64,000 bases of DNA. It comes from Paenibacillus prosopidis (lineage in GTDB: Bacteria; Bacillota; Bacilli; Paenibacillales; Paenibacillaceae). The position numbers and the translations under genes are program-made. This document shows, piece after piece, positions 15,660 through 24,485 of this stretch. The notes below the pieces were generated by a model. The model did not search any database. It saw only the letters and a list, made by a program, of their open reading frames with translations, and was not told the DNA's origin. The number at the start of each line of letters is the position of its first letter. Positions within the stretch are counted from its first letter, which is position 1. The stretch is taken from assembly GCF_003337375.1 (NCBI RefSeq), contig NZ_QPJD01000004.1, forward strand, positions 1 through 64,000. Reading direction: 5' to 3'.

Positions 15660-15689
15660 GAATCGCTCAAATCGAGCGGTTCTTTTTTT
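15660..15689 (+). terminator. Intrinsic terminator after second tRNA-Leu
   Basis: GAATCGCTC and GAGCGGTTC form a 9-base stem (one G-T pair) around a short loop, followed by seven T's on the plus strand. Confidence 0.85.
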
Positions 15690-15700
15690 ATTTATGCGAC

Positions 15701-15734
15701 GAAAGCCTCCGTCTCAATTCAGACAGAGGCTTTC
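15701..15734 (-). terminator. Hairpin after the zinc-ribbon gene
   Basis: GAAAGCCTCCGTCT and AGACAGAGGCTTTC pair with one mismatch around CAATTC. It lies just downstream of the minus-strand gene at 15751 but lacks a T tract, so it is a weak or RNA-stabilising terminator. Confidence 0.5.
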
Positions 15735-15750
15735 GCTATAAGACTACCAT

Positions 15751-16245
15751 TTAATCGAACAAATCTCCGAATACGTCCAGCACCGTCTTTTTCTTCTTAT
15801 AAGGACGGCCGTATTTATCATAACCGTATTTATCATGTCCATAGCCTTGATTGCCGTAGCCTTGCTGGCCCTGTCCAGTTCCATAGCCGGAAGGCGACGC
15901 TTGGCCATAGCCCGGTGAGCCTGGCTGCGTTCCAAATCCGCCTGACGGCTGGCTTCCGTAACCGCCAGATGGTTGGTTGCCATAGCCCGATTGACCAGGT
16001 TGGCCCGGTTGACCAGGTTGAGCGTAGCCCCCCTGCTGCTGCCCGAAGCCTTGGCTTGGCTGTGGCGGCTGGCTGCCGTAGCCGCCGCTTTGCATATCCT
16101 GCTGCATTTCACGCACACCTTGCATTAGCTTATCCAATTCCCCTCTATCGAGCCATACGCCTTTGCAATCCGGACACACATCGATAAGCACTTCATCCTT
16201 TACAACCTCGCGCATACGAACATCTTCACATACAGGACATTTCAT
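15751..16245 (-). CDS. Zinc-ribbon (TFIIB-type) protein with Gly/Gln/Tyr/Pro-rich low-complexity region
   Basis: A 164-residue protein. Residues 1-45 form a zf-TFIIB zinc ribbon with CPVC and CPDC metal knuckles (Cys 3, 6, 24, 27) and the family signature [13 protein letters not shown]. From about residue 55 to 140 it is a prion-like tract built of GYGSQP/GQPGQ/GYGNQ units, then a [11 protein letters not shown] stretch and a basic-acidic tail ([15 protein letters not shown]). Zinc-ribbon family members are common but of unknown role. The start at 16245 follows GGAG. The C-terminal tract may drive self-association; that is inference from composition. Confidence 0.8.
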   Translation of the reverse strand: MKCPVCEDVRMREVVKDEVLIDVCPDCKGVWLDRGELDKLMQGVREMQQDMQSGGYGSQPPQPSQGFGQQQGGYAQPGQPGQPGQSGYGNQPSGGYGSQPSGGFGTQPGSPGYGQASPSGYGTGQGQQGYGNQGYGHDKYGYDKYGRPYKKKKTVLDVFGDLFD

Positions 16246-16297
16246 TCCAATCACTCCTTAACTGTACAGATTATAGGGTGCTGTTTTCTATGTTCAA

Positions 16298-16522
16298 TTA
16301 TGTAGCATCTTCAAAAGGCTTTGCACGTTCTTCTGACGCCAGTGCGTAGTTATATATCCGGCTGAGCTTTACAACGCGGCGGTTCGGACGGCGAATGACG
16401 ACCGAGGACTCGTCCCACGCGACAACAATTCCGAGTACATCGTTAATTTCCATCTCGTCCCGTACGACTCTAACGGTTTCGCCGCTTAATCGAAACTGAT
16501 TCAGCTGCTCTTCACTAACCAA
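16298..16522 (-). CDS. Conserved small protein, 74 aa, unknown function
   Basis: A compact soluble protein, MVSEEQLNQFRLSGETVRVV, with an alternating hydrophobic pattern (DVLGIVVAWDESSVVIRRPN) that looks like a small beta-barrel. A GGAGG site lies upstream. It is separated by 52 bases from the zinc-ribbon gene on the same strand. I do not recognise a named family and assign no function. Confidence 0.6.
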   Translation of the reverse strand: MVSEEQLNQFRLSGETVRVVRDEMEINDVLGIVVAWDESSVVIRRPNRRVVKLSRIYNYALASEERAKPFEDAT

Positions 16523-16567
16523 TGCTATTTCCTCCTGATCCTGCTTTGGTGCAAGCTGCTATTGAAA

Positions 16568-16602
16568 AACCTCAATGTTTGCTGATGCAATTCATTGAGG
16601 TT
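16568..16602 (-). terminator. Intrinsic terminator after the 104-residue protein gene
   Basis: AACCTCAATG and CATTGAGGTT form a perfect 10-base stem. On the minus strand it is followed by a short T run, placing it as the terminator of the gene at 16641-16955. Confidence 0.7.
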
Positions 16603-16640
16603 CGCTTCATTTTGTTCCGGCAAAGCCGTCTATGCTTTCA

Positions 16641-16955
16641 TCATCCTACATTTGTATCTATCGTCTCGTACCATTCATCCAGTACACGAGAAGACATAAC
16701 GCGCTTGCCAATATAATCGGTCTGACGGTCCGTGAATTGATCCCGCCATTCGATGGATAATTCGTCGCACAGCTTCACAATCGTGAGCAGCTCAGACCAA
16801 GCTACGTAACGTTTGTACCAAAAAAACTGCGGATGCTCAATCATATAAGGATATAAATCATCAAATTCCGTATGTTTGCAATCTAGAGCGCGTTCAAAGT
16901 GAATCTTTGCGTCAGTCAACTTCGCATACATAAACTCTGCGGACATTTTCCCCAT
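16641..16955 (-). CDS. Hypothetical protein, 104 aa
   Basis: A soluble, mostly helical protein (MGKMSAEFMYAKLTDAKIHF) rich in aromatic residues (YPYMIEHPQFFWYKRYVAWS). The ATG at 16955 has GGGGAGG 8 bases upstream. No signal peptide, Cys motif or recognised domain is present. It lies between xpt copy 2 and the small protein gene, all on the minus strand. Function unknown. Confidence 0.6.
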   Translation of the reverse strand: MGKMSAEFMYAKLTDAKIHFERALDCKHTEFDDLYPYMIEHPQFFWYKRYVAWSELLTIVKLCDELSIEWRDQFTDRQTDYIGKRVMSSRVLDEWYETIDTNVG

Positions 16956-17037
16956 AATCTGTGCCTCCCCTCGATCACTTCTGTATCATTATAAGCGATA
17001 TTAACCGACGGGGAAAGAGCATTTGTACTGGAACATC

Positions 17038-17607
17038 TTACTCAAATTTTATTTCACCGTTATCAAGCGACGAAATTCGAACGAGAGGTTCCACCCGAAT
17101 GCCTTGCTCCCTTAGTGTTCTGCCACCGGCCTGGAATGATTTCTCTACCACTACGCCAAGACCTACCAGCTCTGCACCAGAACGTTGTATAATTTTGATA
17201 AGTCCGCGCGCGGCATCGCCGTTCGCGATAATATCATCAATAAACAATACCCGGTCCTCTTCCGTTAGAAACTGCTTCGACACCATAATGTCGGTTACCA
17301 TTCCTTTAGTAAAAGAAGGCACCCGTTCGGTATAGGCGTCCGGATCGGCAATAAGCGTCTTTTTCCGCCGAGCGAACACGAGCGGTACGCCCAGCACATA
17401 CGCAGTCGCAAATGCTGCAGGAATGCCTGAGGATTCCACCGTAATTACTTTGGTAATGTTCTCTTCGGCGAAGCGTTTAGCGAATTCTTGTCCCATTTCC
17501 ATAGTCAATGCAGGGTCGACCTGGTGGTTGATCAATGCATCCATCCGCAGCACGTCTCTCGATAGTACCGATGATTCTGCCAAAATGCGTTGTTTTAAAG
17601 TTTCCAT
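17038..17607 (-). CDS. xpt: Xanthine phosphoribosyltransferase, copy 2
   Basis: A 189-residue paralogue of the enzyme at 14892-15476: the same INHQVDPALTMEMG start, ESSGIPAAFATA and PRPP loop VLFIDDIIANGDAARGL. At 189 residues it has about the usual Xpt length, so it may be the ancestral copy. An ATG with a GGAGG-type site starts it. The roughly 230 bases upstream show no recognisable purine riboswitch. Two Xpt paralogues within 3 kb may differ in substrate preference or regulation; the sequence alone does not say. Confidence 0.93.
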   Translation of the reverse strand: METLKQRILAESSVLSRDVLRMDALINHQVDPALTMEMGQEFAKRFAEENITKVITVESSGIPAAFATAYVLGVPLVFARRKKTLIADPDAYTERVPSFTKGMVTDIMVSKQFLTEEDRVLFIDDIIANGDAARGLIKIIQRSGAELVGLGVVVEKSFQAGGRTLREQGIRVEPLVRISSLDNGEIKFE

Positions 17608-17764
17608 CTTCCATTACCTCCACCAAAATCCTTTTCGTTAACGTACCATAGGTCAGGCAAAAAGTGCAACCTTATTAACGTCTTCATGTTTGATCGGTAC
17701 AAATGAAAGTAATTGAAGGAAATATTTTCAAATCTGCGAAAAACGGAGCAACTTTTTCCTTATT

Positions 17765-17792
17765 TTGTACGTCTTATATATTATAATATTAT
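17765..17792 (+). promoter_or_regulatory. Possible promoter of the lipoprotein gene
   Basis: TTGTAC (17765-17770) and TATTAT (17787-17792) are separated by 16 bases in a very A/T-rich stretch about 45 bases upstream of the lipoprotein start. Alternative -10 placements exist. Confidence 0.35.
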
Positions 17793-17839
17793 AGTGAGAC
17801 CCATTATATTTGAACATAAAACGGAGAGGAGTTCGGATG

Positions 17840-18553
17840 ATGAAATATACTCGGAATGATACATCAAAAGCTTCAGTATTAGCAGCCGCATCTGCGCTTG
17901 TCATTTTGCTTGCCGGCTGTCAAAGCGCATCAACGGCTCCATCTGATCCCTATATAAGCAATAGTAGTCTTAACTACGACCAATCCGAAAAAGAGCCGGA
18001 CAGCCCTCAAAAAATGTACTCCGAGCAAACTAACAATGAGCTTTTTTCGGATGAGCCTCATGCGAACAGAGCGGATATGACTAACGGTACGAATGCAGAA
18101 ACTTCAACGCTGCATAATCATGAAGATGATAAGGCTACCGTAAAAACCGAAAGCGAGGACGCGGCATGGACCGCAACCGCGCCGATGCTGCATGGCGTCG
18201 CAATCGGCGACAGTGATGCGAAGGTCAGGAAGCTTTTTGGCAAAGAAATCGACAGCTATACGCTTGAAGAGGAAACGGAGACCATCAAAGTACTTGAATA
18301 CGCTGGCTTCGCGATCGGAATCAACGACAGTAATGCCGTTCATTATATCGAGGTTTATGGTAACGACATTTCAGCGGGCCTCAGCGGGTTACAGGTTGGG
18401 GACAAACCCGATCAGGCGCTGCAAATGCTGGGCAAGCCGGAGAAACAAACGACTTATTTGCTTACTTACAAAGCGAGCGGCGCCCTTCTCAAGCTGGATT
18501 TAGACCCTGAGCAAAACGAAATCGTATCCATTAAGCTTCTTACAATAAGCTAG
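17840..18553 (+). CDS. Hypothetical lipoprotein
   Basis: A 237-residue protein with a lipoprotein signal peptide (SVLAAASALVILLAGC; lipobox LAGC), a long polar, disordered linker rich in Asn, Ser, Glu and Asp, and a folded C-terminal domain from about residue 115. That domain contains two similar units: GVAIGDSDAKVRKLFGKEID and GLQVGDKPDQALQMLGKPEK, a pattern seen in small repeat proteins with G-S/D---V---LGKP. ATG at 17840 has the better spacing to GAGGAG than the adjacent ATG at 17837. Anchored outside the membrane; function unknown. Confidence 0.7.
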   Translation: MKYTRNDTSKASVLAAASALVILLAGCQSASTAPSDPYISNSSLNYDQSEKEPDSPQKMYSEQTNNELFSDEPHANRADMTNGTNAETSTLHNHEDDKATVKTESEDAAWTATAPMLHGVAIGDSDAKVRKLFGKEIDSYTLEEETETIKVLEYAGFAIGINDSNAVHYIEVYGNDISAGLSGLQVGDKPDQALQMLGKPEKQTTYLLTYKASGALLKLDLDPEQNEIVSIKLLTIS

Positions 18554-18684
18554 CGGCTAGGACCAATCAAGCAGCCACAGGCCGAATAAGGTATACGCAG
18601 AATCCTTTGCAAAAAAGTCATGCCTGTCCCCTCTCGGACATACCTTCTTATATAGAGGAGTTATGGAACGGAGGACGGTTCACG

Positions 18685-19725
18685 ATGTGGAAACGCACAG
18701 GCAAGGTGCTGCAAATTGCTGCGACCTATATGGGAACGATTGTAGGCGCCGGCTTTGCCACCGGTCAAGAAATATTGCAATTTTTTACCCGCTTCGGGTA
18801 TTGGGGAACATTCACGATTGCTTTGTCCACCATTCTGTTCATTTGGCTCGGCACAAAAATGATGCTCTTAGCTAACGAAATACGCGCTAAATCCTACGAG
18901 GATTTAAATAAGGCGCTGTTCGGTGAAAAATACGGCCGCCTCATTAGCCACTTCATGCTGGTCGTCCTTCTCGGCGTTACGGCCGTCATGCTCGCCGGCG
19001 CAGGCACAATTTTTTATGAGCATTGGAATGTTTCTTATCAGTCCGGGCTGCTCATCACAGTGATTGCTTGTTACTTTTTACTGCGCAAAGGGATGAGTGC
19101 CATCTTGATGGTTAACGCGATCGTCGTCCCTGTCATGCTGCTGTTCACCGTACTAATTATGATTAATACCTTCCGGTCACCCGGCGCCGACAAATTTATG
19201 ACGTTGGCCAGCGACTTCTCCCCTTGGGCAGCGTGGGCGTCCCCGTTTTTGTATACCGCGTTTAATTTGTCCATGGCGCAAGCGGTACTCGTGCCGCTCG
19301 GCGCAGAAATACGGGACAAAAAAACGATCATTGCCGGCTCATGGCTCGGCGGCATTGGAGTCGGCTTTATGCTGCTTTCCGGTCATATCGCATTGTCGGT
19401 TTATATGCCGGGCATCCGGCAGTTTGCCATTCCGATGGGCGGAATCGCCAGCCAGCTTGGACATAGCGTTCAATTCATTTATATTTTTCTAATTTTCGCT
19501 GAGATTTTTACGACACTCATCGCCGACATCTACGGACTTACTTTACAGCTCCACGAACGGCTAAAGTGGGCTCGCAGCTTAATTGTTCTTATTATTCTCG
19601 CGATTTGTTATGTCGCCAGCCAAATTGGCTTTGGTACGCTGCTATCTACGCTTTACCCGTTATTCGGCTTGATTAGCTTCGGTTGGCTCATTTTAATTAT
19701 CCGCAAGCGTGTCACGCACACGTAA
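18685..19725 (+). CDS. YkvI-type multi-pass membrane protein (APC-superfamily-like transporter)
   Basis: A 346-residue integral membrane protein with about ten hydrophobic helices. The first helix has the conserved ATYMGTIVGAGFATGQEIL, an unwound-helix motif typical of APC/LeuT-fold transporters. It matches the YkvI family of Bacillales; the substrate is unknown. The start at 18685 (MWKRTGKVL) follows GGAGG, while the ATG at 18607 adds a 26-residue non-conserved leader. It converges with yhaN with only 37 bases between, and no terminator is visible there. Confidence 0.8.
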   Translation: MWKRTGKVLQIAATYMGTIVGAGFATGQEILQFFTRFGYWGTFTIALSTILFIWLGTKMMLLANEIRAKSYEDLNKALFGEKYGRLISHFMLVVLLGVTAVMLAGAGTIFYEHWNVSYQSGLLITVIACYFLLRKGMSAILMVNAIVVPVMLLFTVLIMINTFRSPGADKFMTLASDFSPWAAWASPFLYTAFNLSMAQAVLVPLGAEIRDKKTIIAGSWLGGIGVGFMLLSGHIALSVYMPGIRQFAIPMGGIASQLGHSVQFIYIFLIFAEIFTTLIADIYGLTLQLHERLKWARSLIVLIILAICYVASQIGFGTLLSTLYPLFGLISFGWLILIIRKRVTHT

Positions 19726-19762
19726 ATTGGACAAATATATACCATTATGCAGCATAAACGGA

Positions 19763-22700
19763 CTATATAAGGACAAGCGCTGCTCCGTGGCAATGCTCCA
19801 GCAGGGCATCTCGCACATGCTCATGACAAGTCATAACGATCATTTGCCTGCTGTCCGATAACTCTGCCACCAGCTTCGCTGCGGCTTGCAGCCTGCCGCG
19901 ATCAAAGTTGACGAACACATCGTCCAGCATGAACGGCAGCTTTATCGACTGCGAGGCTTCCTCCGCCAATGCGAGGCGCATGGCCAAATATACCTGCTCA
20001 GCCGTTCCGCGGCTTAGCATCTCGCTGTTAATTAGATGCTGATCCGACGATTCTAAACGAATACCGGGCTCCCCCGCAGTCGACAGTATGCGGATATACT
20101 TCCCGTCAGTAAGGCTCGCGATATAGCGAGAGGCGTTACGTAGCACGACCGGCTGCCGTTCTTCTTCGTATATCCGTTTTGTTCTTCTAATTAATGCTGC
20201 GCTTATCGAAAGTACGGCATAACGCTCCGCATCTGCCTCCAGCTGCGCTACGGTCATTTCCTTCTGCGCGAGCAGCTTCTGCCGCTCCTCTTCCTTCAGC
20301 AAATGATCGATCGATTGCCGCAATCTGCCCCGCTGCTCCAGCTGCTCGCGCTTCTGCTTCTCAAGCTGTTCAAGCTCGGCTTGCGAGGCTGCTTGAAGCG
20401 TTTGAAGCCGCTCCTCGTCATTGGATACATACAGCTCCTCCAGCTCGGCAATCCGATCCTCCGCCATACCTGCTGTTATTTCCAGGTCGAGCTTGGACAG
20501 CTCGAGGTCCAGCTCAGCTGCTAACCGGCGATGCTCAAGCGCAGTCTCATATTGAGCTTCATTCTGTGCGCCGGCGCTTTCCATCTGAGCAGCTATCGCT
20601 GCTGCCAGCTCTTCTAATTGTGCTTCAACGGTTTTTAAGGACAGCCGCAGCTCATCTCGGCGCGCTTCCATGCCGCGCGCTTCGTGCTTCGCAGCTGCGT
20701 GACGGCGTATCTCGCCATGCAGCAGCCGCAAGGCGAGTGCCGGGTCAGCAGTCAGCTGGCGGGACGCTTCATCGAATCCCTCACATAATGCTGCCGCTTG
20801 CAAAGCGAAAGCGGCTAGCTGCTTGTCGGCGGCGGCTTTCTTAGCTGTCAGCCGGTCGTATTGGTGCAGCCGCTGCACAGCTTGCTCGGCGAGCTCGAAC
20901 GCTTCGAGCGCGGCTGACGGCGACATCGATGCCGGCAGTGAGCGTGCTGCAAGCCAGCCGGCCCATTGCCGGGCGGCGGCTTGTTTTGTTTGCGCAGCGG
21001 CGGCGGCTGCTTCGCTGCGCTCGCGGGCGAGCGCGCGGAGCCGGTCCAGGCGGCGCGCGAGCTCGTTGCGGTTGTCGATGAGGCGCTCGCTGTTTTGCAG
21101 CGCCTCGAGACGGGCTTCAACTGCGGCGCGCAGCTGTGTGCGAGCCTGTTCGGCAGCTTGCGCATATTCAGGCGCGGAATGCTGATGTGAAGTTTGCAGC
21201 GCGGCAAATATTGCCGATGCTGCTGCTTCTGGCTCTCGTAAGAGCGCTGCCATTGCATGACGAACTCGCAACTCCCGCTCGCCGAGCGCCGTATTCTCCT
21301 CGCTTCTTTCTATAGCGAACCCTCCTGGGCCGCGCATTCTTCCGCCAGCCGCGGAAGTCCATGCACGTCCGTTCTCGCCTTTTGCTAGTCTAGCGGACCG
21401 GTCCCCTGCAAGGCTAGCCGTCCGTGCCGCACGGCCGCCGCTGCGGCTACGCGCCAGCGCGGCAACAACAAGCGCCAGCGCTGCTACCGCCAGCGCAAGC
21501 GCACCAATGCCGGCTCCGCCGGCCGCTTCGCCCGCGGCAGCGCCGCTAAGCGCAGCAGCGCCAAGCGCCAGCGCTGCACCGCCCGCGCCTGCCGCTGCAG
21601 CCCAAAGCGGGCCGGCTCCGCCCCGGCCCGCAGCTGCCGCGCCGCGGCCAGCCGCCCCGCTTCCGCCCGCTGCTGCGGCGGCGCCGGCAGCGCGCACCCG
21701 CTCGAGCTCCCACTCGCGGAGCGCGCTATCGACGGCGTTCCACGCCTCTTTCAGCGCATCACGCGTGCGCGGCAAAAATAGGAGCCCCGCGCCGTCTTCC
21801 CGCTCGCGGCGTTCCGCTTCGCGCCCTACAGCCGCTTCCGCTTCATCCCAAGCATAAGCCGCCTCCCGCTCCTGCTGCGCAAGCGCTTCAAGCTCAGCGG
21901 CCAATCTTTCCTCTTGCCGCGCTTCATCGAATTGCTGCTGCCTCGCCTGCCTTACAAAATCACGATCAGCAACCGTCACGTGAAACTCCCGAAGCTGCCG
22001 CTCCGTCCATTCCGGCGCAATGCTGCTAACCAGCCGCGCAATTGCCTCATCATGCTCACGAAGCTCCGCTTCCATCTCGCTTCTATCCGACCTCAGCTTG
22101 CGCATGCTTTCGGCGGTTTGCAGCAGTGCATCCGTTTCATCTGCCATCTGAATAAACCGTTCGTCAAAGGCGATTGATTGAAGCTGCAGCCCCAGCAGCT
22201 GTTCCTTATGGAGGATTTGTTCAGCAGCAGCACGCCGTTCCGTCCTTTGCCTGATCAGCTCTTCCCAGCTTTTCTCCGCTTGCGCCGAAAAGCAGGAAGC
22301 ATAAGCAACGGCACTTCGCTCCAAGATCAGCTTTTGCTTCCGCATCCAAAGCGGTCTAACCGAACAGGCTTTATTAAGCAGCTGCTGCCGGGCAGCACTT
22401 AATGGAAGCTCGCTCTCCAAACGGAACAGTGATAGATCAAGCTTCTCCGCCTGCTGCGTCAGCTCATTGTATGCCGCAATCGCATCTGCCCGCTTCCGCA
22501 ATGACGCTTCAAGCTGCTCAAGCGATTTTAGCTGCTGATTGATTTGCTGATTCGTGCCGCGCGGCTTGAACAGCTGCTCCATTTCCTGAACAAGCCGTTT
22601 CTCCGCTGCTGCAATCGATCTCCCGCTGTCCCACCCGGCCTGGTACAAATAACGGCCGAGCTCCTCCCCCGATAACGCTCCAACCTCCTGCAGTTCCGTT

Positions 22701-23167
22701 AGCGTAATTGCGAATAATTGACGGTACAGTCTTTCCGTTACATTACCGAGAAAGCGCCGCTCCCAATCCGCTTGCGTAAGGATAACTTCATCGGCAAAGG
22801 TCTGACCGAACTCCAAATACCCGCCGGTATGTTCATTTGACGCTTGCTCAACATTTCCAACATCACCCAGTCCGCGCAGCTTCAGCTTGCTTGAGCCATC
22901 AGCCGAGTAACGCTCAAGCACATACCGCTTGCCCGACTGATCGGTGAAAAATAATCTTCCCCCGTGCTTCCCTCCGTTAACCGGCTCCTGCCGCAGAGCT
23001 GCTTGTCCCCGTTTTGCGAAACCGTAAAGCATCGATCGGATAAAGCTGAACATCGTGCTTTTGCCCGCTTCATTCGGACCATACACAATGATCACAGGGG
23101 CATCCATCGGAACACGCTGTCCATAAAGTTGTCCAAAACCGTCAATTTCAGCCTTCAAAAGCTTCAT
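19763..23167 (-). CDS. yhaN: SbcC/Rad50-like AAA ATPase YhaN
   Basis: A 1134-residue SMC-like ATPase. Walker A is VYGPNEAGKSTMFSFIRSM near residue 30 and the C-terminal ABC signature and Walker B are SRGTAEQVYLAMRLALAEEA and LPFMLDDVFVNFD, with a D-loop/H-loop near the end (VMTCHEHVRD). Long coiled coils separate the two lobes. Near the middle a very Ala/Gly-rich stretch contains two hydrophobic segments (about 21.4-21.7 kb) that may be a membrane hairpin. With YhaO it should form an SbcCD/Mre11-Rad50-like nuclease complex. GGGAGGG precedes the ATG at 23167, which overlaps yhaO by 4 bases. Confidence 0.9.
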   Translation of the reverse strand: MKLLKAEIDGFGQLYGQRVPMDAPVIIVYGPNEAGKSTMFSFIRSMLYGFAKRGQAALRQEPVNGGKHGGRLFFTDQSGKRYVLERYSADGSSKLKLRGLGDVGNVEQASNEHTGGYLEFGQTFADEVILTQADWERRFLGNVTERLYRQLFAITLTELQEVGALSGEELGRYLYQAGWDSGRSIAAAEKRLVQEMEQLFKPRGTNQQINQQLKSLEQLEASLRKRADAIAAYNELTQQAEKLDLSLFRLESELPLSAARQQLLNKACSVRPLWMRKQKLILERSAVAYASCFSAQAEKSWEELIRQRTERRAAAEQILHKEQLLGLQLQSIAFDERFIQMADETDALLQTAESMRKLRSDRSEMEAELREHDEAIARLVSSIAPEWTERQLREFHVTVADRDFVRQARQQQFDEARQEERLAAELEALAQQEREAAYAWDEAEAAVGREAERREREDGAGLLFLPRTRDALKEAWNAVDSALREWELERVRAAGAAAAAGGSGAAGRGAAAAGRGGAGPLWAAAAGAGGAALALGAAALSGAAAGEAAGGAGIGALALAVAALALVVAALARSRSGGRAARTASLAGDRSARLAKGENGRAWTSAAGGRMRGPGGFAIERSEENTALGERELRVRHAMAALLREPEAAASAIFAALQTSHQHSAPEYAQAAEQARTQLRAAVEARLEALQNSERLIDNRNELARRLDRLRALARERSEAAAAAAQTKQAAARQWAGWLAARSLPASMSPSAALEAFELAEQAVQRLHQYDRLTAKKAAADKQLAAFALQAAALCEGFDEASRQLTADPALALRLLHGEIRRHAAAKHEARGMEARRDELRLSLKTVEAQLEELAAAIAAQMESAGAQNEAQYETALEHRRLAAELDLELSKLDLEITAGMAEDRIAELEELYVSNDEERLQTLQAASQAELEQLEKQKREQLEQRGRLRQSIDHLLKEEERQKLLAQKEMTVAQLEADAERYAVLSISAALIRRTKRIYEEERQPVVLRNASRYIASLTDGKYIRILSTAGEPGIRLESSDQHLINSEMLSRGTAEQVYLAMRLALAEEASQSIKLPFMLDDVFVNFDRGRLQAAAKLVAELSDSRQMIVMTCHEHVRDALLEHCHGAALVLI

Positions 23168-24453
23168 GGCTCGTCCCTCCCGGTCCCATGGATCAATCCG
23201 AGCGTCAGCTCCCGGGCTTGCTTGAGCCATCGGTCAGGCAGCTCGTCCCAATTGTTGCGCATTAGCCTGCCAAGCTTCGCATGATGAGTGAGCGGACTAA
23301 CCGCATCCTTGGCAAAATCGCGCCATTCCGACTCATCTTCAGCCAGCCGGGCGCTTAAGCGGCACAGCTCTCCTGCAAAGCTGTCTTCGGCTTCCAGTTC
23401 GTTCCAATTGAGCTCCGCTCCCGTATTCACCGCTATATCGTAGACGAACACCCAAGGCTCTCCAGATGTCAGCCGCTGACCTTCCTGCAGCTGCTCGAGC
23501 AGCGTCCGGACAACGGCACTTTCAGTCAATTTATTATGTAATGGACCTCGGCCGGATAAATATAGCCGCAGCATGAGCGAACGGCCGTCAGCCTCCAGGG
23601 TCAGCTGTTCAACCAGACCAAACAGCTGCTGCAGCAGCTCCTGCTCCGAATAAATATCATCGATCCGGAAAGCATTATCCAGCCAGCGTACCTCATCGAG
23701 CGGTACGAAGGTGAGCTGAATGGAGCGTGCAGCTGTCACATCCACGACATAACAGCCCTTTGCCCCCGTTTCACGCGGATTTCTCCCCTGTGTATTGCCT
23801 GCATATACGACATGCGGATACTGATGCAGCACCTTGCGATGATGAATGTGACCGAGCGCCCAGTAATCAAAGCCTTTGTTGCCGGTAAGATCTTCAAGCG
23901 TGCATGGCGCGTACGGATCATGCGTCCCGTCTCCGTCAACATTGCCGTGCAAGAGCCCGATATGAAACGGCGCCTCCGGCTGGATACGGTAACCCGCCGC
24001 CAAATTTTCCGTTACCGCCCGCGTACCATAGGATACGCCGTAAACAAAAGCAGCCAGCTCACCGCTTCTGCGATAAGCCGGCCGATATTCCATCTGATCC
24101 GCTCCAAAAACATGCACGTTTTGCGGCAGCGTTAGTGCGGCTCTTGCACCGTTTAGAGGATCGTGGTTGCCGTGAATGACAAACACCGCAATACCGTGCT
24201 CCTCCAGCTTCTCCCACTCCCGCACAAGCATGAGCTGCGCGCGCAGCGAACGGTCGGCTTCGTCGAATAAATCTCCTGCAAGGACTATGAAGTCAACCTG
24301 CTCCCGAACCGCCGTTTGCGTCAAATGGCGCAGCGCTGCGAAGGTTGAATCAGTCAATGCATCACGTACCCGTTCCGGAGCCTTCGCAAGTCCGCGGAAC
24401 GGACTGTCTAGGTGCAGATCCGCAGCATGGATAAATCGAAATGGTACAGTCAT
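23164..24453 (-). CDS. yhaO: Mre11/SbcD-like DNA exonuclease YhaO
   Basis: A 429-residue calcineurin-like phosphoesterase. The metal-site motifs are all present: AADLHLDS (DxH), LAGDLFDE (GD), VIHGNHDP (GNHD), LLHGNVDGDG and ALGHIHHRKV (GHxH). Such proteins are dimanganese nucleases acting on DNA ends together with an SMC-like ATPase, here YhaN, with which it is translationally coupled (4-base overlap). A GGGGAAGGA site directly precedes the ATG. It is 32 bases downstream of the glycosyltransferase gene's 3' end. Confidence 0.92.
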   Translation of the reverse strand: MTVPFRFIHAADLHLDSPFRGLAKAPERVRDALTDSTFAALRHLTQTAVREQVDFIVLAGDLFDEADRSLRAQLMLVREWEKLEEHGIAVFVIHGNHDPLNGARAALTLPQNVHVFGADQMEYRPAYRRSGELAAFVYGVSYGTRAVTENLAAGYRIQPEAPFHIGLLHGNVDGDGTHDPYAPCTLEDLTGNKGFDYWALGHIHHRKVLHQYPHVVYAGNTQGRNPRETGAKGCYVVDVTAARSIQLTFVPLDEVRWLDNAFRIDDIYSEQELLQQLFGLVEQLTLEADGRSLMLRLYLSGRGPLHNKLTESAVVRTLLEQLQEGQRLTSGEPWVFVYDIAVNTGAELNWNELEAEDSFAGELCRLSARLAEDESEWRDFAKDAVSPLTHHAKLGRLMRNNWDELPDRWLKQARELTLGLIHGTGRDEP

Positions 24454-24485
24454 TCCTTCCCCACCTATACCGTTGTAGTCAACCG

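Noticed and set aside
21507-21857. A Pro/Ala-rich ORF opposite yhaN
   Set aside because: It is the antisense of the Ala/Gly-rich segment of yhaN; its composition follows from that segment's high GC content and there is no start signal.
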